Assembly: GCA_018303115.1 (NCBI GenBank)
Contig: JAGVYT010000030.1
Span: 1 to 34,437, forward strand
Reading direction: 5' to 3'
DNA length: 34,437 nucleotides
Source of the DNA: Candidatus Woesearchaeota archaeon
GTDB taxonomy: Archaea; Nanobdellota; Nanobdellia; Woesearchaeales; UBA10216
Shown here in pieces: positions 30,655-34,437 of this stretch. The notes below the pieces were generated by a model, which had not been told where the DNA came from, ran no database searches, and was given only the letters and a program-made list of their open reading frames with translations. The position numbers and the translations under genes are program-made. Position 1 is the first letter of the stretch. Every line of letters starts with the position of its first letter.

Positions 30655-32466
30655 TTAAACTTTCTTGTTTTTCATGTCTTTGAGCATCCTCTCTATCTTT
30701 GTTTTGTCGCTGATGTAGGCTCTTGCGCTTATCATGCCTGACTCAAAGCTTTCCTCAAGCACTTTAAGCTTCTTTTCAAGCTCTTCCCCGCTCAGCTCTT
30801 CCACTCTTGCTTTCCTGGCAGCTTTTTCCCTTAAAATCCCGTGGTGCTGCAGCAAGTCAAGAACAGAAAGCGCTATAAGCGCTGCAACCATTATCATCAG
30901 CACGGCAGTTGTGAAGAGTATGATGTTTGGTATTGCGAACACGCTCTCTATGGGCCTTTCCACAACCTCAAACACATCGCTTCCGAGCCCAATCACGCCG
31001 TTAGATATCGCCTCTACCGTAAATACATACCTTCCAAGCTCAACATCCTCAGGCAGCGTCAGCTCCCTTACAAAGCTCATCTGCGTTTCAACAGCAGCAG
31101 TGGTTAAACCAGCCGCTATTGTTGCGCCTTCAGAATCTTTTATTGAATAGCTTACCTTCACATCAACTTTCCCTGTTCCCTTAAGGTTGAACAGCCTTAT
31201 CTCTGCAAACACCCCCTCTCCCGGGAAGACTTTTGAGTACCTTTGCGGAATCTTTATTTCAACGTCAAACAGCGGCTCTTCTGATTCGTATTCCAGCACA
31301 ATGTTGGCTCTTTTCTCAACCCCGCCTCCGCTGACTACTATGTTGCCGCTGTAAAGCCCGGCTTCTTTCAGGCCGGAGCCAAAGACTATGATATCAAAGC
31401 TCTTTTCCTCTCCAGCAGCAATATCCATTTCAAGCTCGCTGACACCGCCTGGCGTTATGACAAAATCAGCCACTCTGCTGAAGTCAATGAGCAGGCTAAG
31501 CGTTTTTGTTCCCGTGTTCGTTATTATAATGGTTTTTTTGGCTATGCCGTCTCCCCTCAGCGCCATTCTGATTAAGTCCTCGCTCAGGTGGAAGTCAGTT
31601 ACTGGCGTGATTGTAGTGAATGCGCCTCCCCCGCCGCCTCCCCCGCCGCCTGAGCTTGCTGGCGCTGCCGCTGAGGGGCAGCTCGCTGATTCAGACGGCT
31701 TGTTGTCAGTTGTTCCGCAGTGGCTTGAGTCAGTGCATGTTCTTGTCCCGCAGCTGTTTGCTGAATCGCTCCAGCCAGTGCAAGTCCAGCTTTCAGTGCA
31801 GCTCGTGCTTCCAACAAGGGAAAACAATTGCTCTGAGGTGTTGAAGCCGTAAAAGGTCGCGGTTGTGCCGCTAACTTGCAGGTTGAGTTCTGTTGTCTTG
31901 TCCTCGTAAACTCCGCTCACTAAAAAGTAGAGCGTCCAGAACTCATAGCTTTCATTCACCTCCATAGTTACTGAAACGTTGGTAAAGGACTCATCAGCAG
32001 ATATTGTGAAGTTCTTTTCAAGAAAAGTGCTGTTGAGCCTTGTTATGTTCTCAAAAGACAGAGTAGGAGGGACAACATCAAATATGATGGTTGCAGAGCC
32101 CGCAGACAGGTTCGCTTCCCAGATAACCTCATTTCCGGCAACTGTTGCGTTTTTTAAGGTTCCGCTTTCGTTGATTGTTATGTTAAGCGGGTTTTTGAAC
32201 CCGAAGGAATTTCTTTGTATGGTTATATTTTTTAAGCCGCTACCGTTGTAGGACATAGGGACGTTAATGGTTATGTTGGATGTCGTGTTCACTCCAACAA
32301 AATTAAAGCTCGGGGCGTCAACCTGCTCTTTCTGGCTCTGGTTTACCTGCACGCCGTGTATGCCTATTCCAAAGCCGAACTGCTGTGCCTCTGAATGCGC
32401 TGTTAAAAGTAGGAAAATGGCAAACAAAATTAAAAAGACAGGGCTACCTTTTGCGTTTCCTTTCAT
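30655..32466 (-). CDS. Surface protein with thrombospondin-like Cys region, beta-sandwich domains and C-terminal anchor
   Basis: The 603-residue protein has a signal peptide (GSPVFLILFAIFLLLTAHSEA) and a beta-rich N-terminal region with many N-glycosylation sequons. A Cys-rich WTCTGWSDSANSCGTRTC segment follows, typical of DPANN surface proteins and like thrombospondin type 1. A run of ten Gly comes next, then two beta-sandwich domains (NEW3/CARDB-like, for example LEMDIAAGEEKSFDIIVFG). Near the C-terminus is a membrane helix (IPNIILFTTAVLMIMVAALI) followed by a cytoplasmic coiled coil ending MLKDMKNKKV. The start at 32466 gives a compact signal peptide; an ATG at 32484 is also possible. Its 5' end overlaps the upstream surface gene by 23 bases. 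A tethered adhesin or envelope scaffold is inferred. Confidence 0.75.
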   Translation of the reverse strand: MKGNAKGSPVFLILFAIFLLLTAHSEAQQFGFGIGIHGVQVNQSQKEQVDAPSFNFVGVNTTSNITINVPMSYNGSGLKNITIQRNSFGFKNPLNITINESGTLKNATVAGNEVIWEANLSAGSATIIFDVVPPTLSFENITRLNSTFLEKNFTISADESFTNVSVTMEVNESYEFWTLYFLVSGVYEDKTTELNLQVSGTTATFYGFNTSEQLFSLVGSTSCTESWTCTGWSDSANSCGTRTCTDSSHCGTTDNKPSESASCPSAAAPASSGGGGGGGGGAFTTITPVTDFHLSEDLIRMALRGDGIAKKTIIITNTGTKTLSLLIDFSRVADFVITPGGVSELEMDIAAGEEKSFDIIVFGSGLKEAGLYSGNIVVSGGGVEKRANIVLEYESEEPLFDVEIKIPQRYSKVFPGEGVFAEIRLFNLKGTGKVDVKVSYSIKDSEGATIAAGLTTAAVETQMSFVRELTLPEDVELGRYVFTVEAISNGVIGLGSDVFEVVERPIESVFAIPNIILFTTAVLMIMVAALIALSVLDLLQHHGILREKAARKARVEELSGEELEKKLKVLEESFESGMISARAYISDKTKIERMLKDMKNKKV

Positions 32467-32968
32467 TTCTCTTATACCACGCATATCCTATTACGATTAA
32501 GAGCAGGACAGCCCAGAGCATGCCGTTTTCCCTCATGTAGCTTCCGAAGTAAACCTTGTCCGGGTTCTTAACTATTTCAACCTCCAGCTTCCTGTTCATC
32601 GTTAAACCGACAGGGAGGCCTCCTGATTTGCCGCCCCTTACGCTATACGTAACTTCATAAACGTCTCCAAGCTCGGCATCTTCAGGGGGGATAATGTTGA
32701 AAGTAACCGGGAAGTCAGTTTTTCCGGCCGGCACTGCATAACCGTCTTTTTTGTCCGCTATCTCTGCAATCCCGGCAACGCTTACCTGAACGTAGGCGTC
32801 GCTTTCTTCCACGTTCTGCAGCGTTATTGTGTATGTTGCGCTCTTGCCTTCCTGAACCTTTAGGGTGTTGTCTTCAAGGTATGGCGCTCCCACTGCAATG
32901 GCATAGGAACTGCCAGCCAGCATCAGCATCAGAATTGCTGCAACGCATAAAATGTCAGAATTTTCCAT
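32444..32968 (-). CDS. Secreted, C-terminally anchored beta-sandwich protein
   Basis: The start is set at ATG 32968, which gives a proper signal peptide (MENSDILCVAAILMLMLAGS, cleavage after SYA); the longer frame to 33079 reads through a structured leader and has no such logic. The 174-residue product has one NEW3/CARDB-like beta domain (LKVQEGKSATYTITLQNVEE), a C-terminal membrane helix (LWAVLLLIVIGYAW) and a basic tail (YKRNERKRKR). It is co-transcribed with the large surface protein that follows and shares its topology, so the two may interact at the cell surface. The leader upstream carries alternative hairpins and the start codon is partly paired. Confidence 0.7.
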   Translation of the reverse strand: MENSDILCVAAILMLMLAGSSYAIAVGAPYLEDNTLKVQEGKSATYTITLQNVEESDAYVQVSVAGIAEIADKKDGYAVPAGKTDFPVTFNIIPPEDAELGDVYEVTYSVRGGKSGGLPVGLTMNRKLEVEIVKNPDKVYFGSYMRENGMLWAVLLLIVIGYAWYKRNERKRKR

Positions 32969-33104
32969 CAGTCTATGACTGACGGCAAGCTTCGCTTGCT
33001 GTTGGTATTTTGCAGACTGGAAAATTCTGAGCACTCTGAGCACTAAGAACCACCCGTTACAATAGTAACATAATCCCACCCGTCTCTGACGGGTGGTTCT
33101 TTAG
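32955..33104 (-). promoter_or_regulatory. Structured leader with mutually exclusive hairpins and a masked start codon
   Basis: Transcription probably starts near 33112 from a TATA box at about 33134-33143 (TTTAAAAAC on the minus strand), giving a leader of about 145 nt, unusual beside the leaderless genes. Bases 33089-33104 can pair with 33043-33057 (about 15 bp with a bulge) or, through 33089-33096, with 33076-33083 (8 bp, 5-nt loop), not both. Further on, 33014-33030 pairs with 32955-32974, a 17-bp stem with a three-base bulge. This stem contains the ATG at 32968-32966 and encloses a GCAAGC/GCTTGC hairpin. This is switch-like; ligand or trigger unknown. Confidence 0.5.
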
Positions 33105-33122
33105 ACCTCATAACCCCGATTC

Positions 33123-33218
33123 TTGCGCGCAAGTTTTTAAACTTTACTGCAAAAATGTTTGATTAAGCGTCAGACTGCTGTAGTGTTGCTGCAGGAAGTT
33201 ATTAGCCGCAGTAAAGAA
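33123..33218. repeat. Palindrome and inverted repeat in the intergenic region
   Basis: CTTGCGCGCAAG (33123-33134) is a perfect 12-bp palindrome next to the predicted TATA box. CTTTACTGC (33141-33149) and GCAGTAAAG (33210-33218) form a 9-bp inverted repeat flanking that promoter. They may be protein-binding sites or end structures of the upstream transcript. Confidence 0.45.
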
Positions 33219-33231
33219 AATCAGCACGTTT

Positions 33232-34242
33232 CTACTCTGCCAGTATTATCCATCTGTGGTCTGGCGACAGTGACGAGTTGTATGTAACATCGCTTGTCAG
33301 CCCCTTTCCGGCCGGGATGTCTACATAAACATACATTGTCTTGTTTGCCTGGCTGATGTCTAGTCCTGTTTGTCCTGGAGCTGAGGGCAGCGTTATTGAC
33401 AGCCCTTCGTTGTTTGTGAATTCGTAGTTGTCTGATATGTTTATCCATGTGTTGTTTTCAAGCCCCGCTCCAAAGCCGCTTCCTGTTGATGCTGATGTGT
33501 TGAAGCTGAAGTTTGCGCTGCCCCTCGTTCCGGAGGTTTCCCCGCCGAGCATGAAGAAGTCTGTAACGCTCGCGTTCAGCAGGCGCGGCGTGAGGTTAAA
33601 GTATGTAAATGCAAAGTTTCCTGTGTTGTTCAGCACCAGTGTTATTTCGTTGTTGCTTGTTCCTATTGCTGCTGTCAATGCGAAGTTGTCATTTACAAGG
33701 TCTATCGCTGATAAGCTGTTTACGGTAAGGTTCTGGCTTGAGTTGTAGGATGCGCTGCCTTCGCTTGAGGATGATGCCTTGTCAGAAATGCTTGCGTTTA
33801 TTCTCCAGAGTGCGGAAGCGTTGTCGTAGAACGTTACTGCAACTATGCATTCATAAGTTCTGTCCTGGTTGCCGTTGAATGTTGCTACGGCATCGCAGTT
33901 TCCTGTGTCATTGAACCTGCTGTATTCTGCTGTTTCTCCGGGCAGGAAGGTTATGTTTGCAATTACCCTTGAGATGTTAATGCCGCTGTTTGCATCATCC
34001 ACTCCGTCAGCGTCTGTAATGTTAAACCTTACTGCAACATTGTTTGCACTGCTTGCCGACACAGGAGTTATTGATGCAGCGGTTACGTTGTAAACCGTGG
34101 GAGAGTTTGTTCCGGTTGTTACGGATATTGAGAACGATTCAGTAACCTTGCCTGCGTGAACCAGCAATGGCAATGATATCAAAATAAAGAGCAAGGGCAA
34201 ATACACAAAAAAAAGGCGTTTCTTTTTTGCACTATTCACCAT
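33232..34242 (-). CDS. Secreted, sequon-rich surface protein
   Basis: ATG 34242 gives a good signal peptide (KKKRLFFVYLPLLFILISLPLLVHA); a GTG at 34251 would add three residues. The mature part of about 305 residues is dominated by beta-strand-like segments and very many N-x-S/T sequons (for example NISRVIANITF, NASISDKAS, NNTGNFAFTYFNLT, NNTWINISDN), so it should be heavily N-glycosylated. Only two Cys are present (GNCDAV, YECIV), probably one disulfide. No membrane anchor is seen at the C-terminus, which ends DHRWIILAE. Likely an S-layer-associated or pilus-associated protein. Its stop is followed by the promoter of the anchored beta-sandwich gene. Confidence 0.7.
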   Translation of the reverse strand: MVNSAKKKRLFFVYLPLLFILISLPLLVHAGKVTESFSISVTTGTNSPTVYNVTAASITPVSASSANNVAVRFNITDADGVDDANSGINISRVIANITFLPGETAEYSRFNDTGNCDAVATFNGNQDRTYECIVAVTFYDNASALWRINASISDKASSSSEGSASYNSSQNLTVNSLSAIDLVNDNFALTAAIGTSNNEITLVLNNTGNFAFTYFNLTPRLLNASVTDFFMLGGETSGTRGSANFSFNTSASTGSGFGAGLENNTWINISDNYEFTNNEGLSITLPSAPGQTGLDISQANKTMYVYVDIPAGKGLTSDVTYNSSLSPDHRWIILAE

Positions 34243-34311
34243 AAGGCCCACTCAACTCAATCTTCGTATCCTGCTACCGTTATTTGTATACTGTTTCCCT
34301 TTTTTGGCTTT

Positions 34312-34422
34312 TCCTATATTTAAAGCTTTCTTTTTTGGGAGTGCTGTAGAAAATCTAAAGGTTTAACTACTCAGCCAGCCCTAAGGCTGGACTGAGTTGG
34401 GGAAATCAAGAGGCGATTTCCC
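34312..34422 (+). promoter_or_regulatory. Shared promoter and double-hairpin leader of the last gene
   Basis: CCTATATTTAAAGC (34312-34325) can act as TATA box in both directions. For the plus strand it leaves a leader of about 75 nt with two hairpins: CTCAG-CCAGCC / GGCTGG-A-CTGAG (34370-34396) and GGGAAATC / GATTTCCC (34400-34422). The second has a 7-nt loop AAGAGGC that presents a GAGG ribosome binding site and ends directly at ATG 34423. Confidence 0.5.
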
Positions 34423-34437
34423 ATGAAAAAGAAAGAA
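34423..34437 (+). CDS. Start of a gene cut by the window end
   Basis: ATG 34423 begins MKKKE and runs off the window. The GAGG in the preceding hairpin loop, 9 bases upstream, is its likely ribosome binding site. Nothing about function can be told. Confidence 0.4.

Noticed and set aside
31599-31852. Pro-, Gln- or Ala-rich frames over the surface-protein gene
   Set aside because: They are shadows produced by the glycine-repeat and Cys-rich region of the minus-strand gene.
32969-33079. N-terminal extension of the anchored beta-sandwich protein
   Set aside because: It reads through the paired leader and would hide the signal peptide that begins at 32968.

Overview
The window looks like a contig from an uncultivated archaeon, probably of the DPANN group and most likely Woesearchaeota- or Pacearchaeota-like. 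Signs of this are an archaeal RNase P protein (Rnp4), a Dph2 fragment, RNase HII, archaellin/pilin-type N-termini, surface proteins carrying an 'ITG' motif after the first membrane segment, many short acidic proteins, and TATA boxes placed about 25-30 bases ahead of start codons (leaderless transcription). The lineage call is inference. No rRNA, tRNA or CRISPR array was seen.

Region by region. 1-4.1 kb: three pilin-like Cys-rich genes (the first cut by the window start, the second frameshifted) surround a CARDB surface-protein gene broken by a 31-bp tandem duplication and a nucleotidyltransferase / winged-helix pair that looks like an AbiE-type toxin-antitoxin module. 4.1-6.4 kb: rnp4, two tiny charged proteins missed by length cut-offs, rnhB, a MITE-like repeat and a strongly folded RNA of about 175 nt. 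6.4-10.5 kb: a secreted transglutaminase-like protein, then a tight minus-strand operon (truncated dph2, DMT permease, rpiB, membrane protein). 10.5-19.9 kb: two stacked small repeats, then a MoxR/von Willebrand cluster: BatA-like vWA protein, double-vWA protein, coiled-coil membrane protein, two-TM protein, a MoxR AAA+ ATPase interrupted by a 520-residue intein, and a DUF58 protein. 19.9-22.4 kb: an unknown membrane protein, ahcY and a small secreted protein.

22.4-29.0 kb is an AT-richer accessory island: a membrane-anchored orphan, a decayed SWIM/DDE transposase, a zinc-ribbon protein, a two-domain SPPY DNA methyltransferase and, convergent to it, an HNH endonuclease preceded by an overlapping 38-residue CxxC protein. 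The last three genes read as a type II restriction-modification unit. 29.1-34.4 kb returns to envelope functions: a membrane-anchored protein, two small membrane proteins with a coiled-coil protein, and three secreted or surface proteins. One of these has an unusually long leader containing mutually exclusive hairpins and a partly buried start codon. The final bases hold the start of another gene behind two hairpins.

How the genes work together: MoxR ATPases with DUF58/vWA partners are regarded as chaperone-like systems for assembling or activating complexes, and here the cluster is accompanied by a transglutaminase-fold secreted protein and many surface proteins, so a role in envelope maturation is plausible but inferred. 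The points most worth a second look are the structured RNA at 6.2 kb, the switch-like leader at 33.0 kb, the MoxR intein, the restriction unit with its mini zinc protein, the MITE families, and the repeat-linked frameshifts in surface-protein genes (real phase variation or assembly errors).
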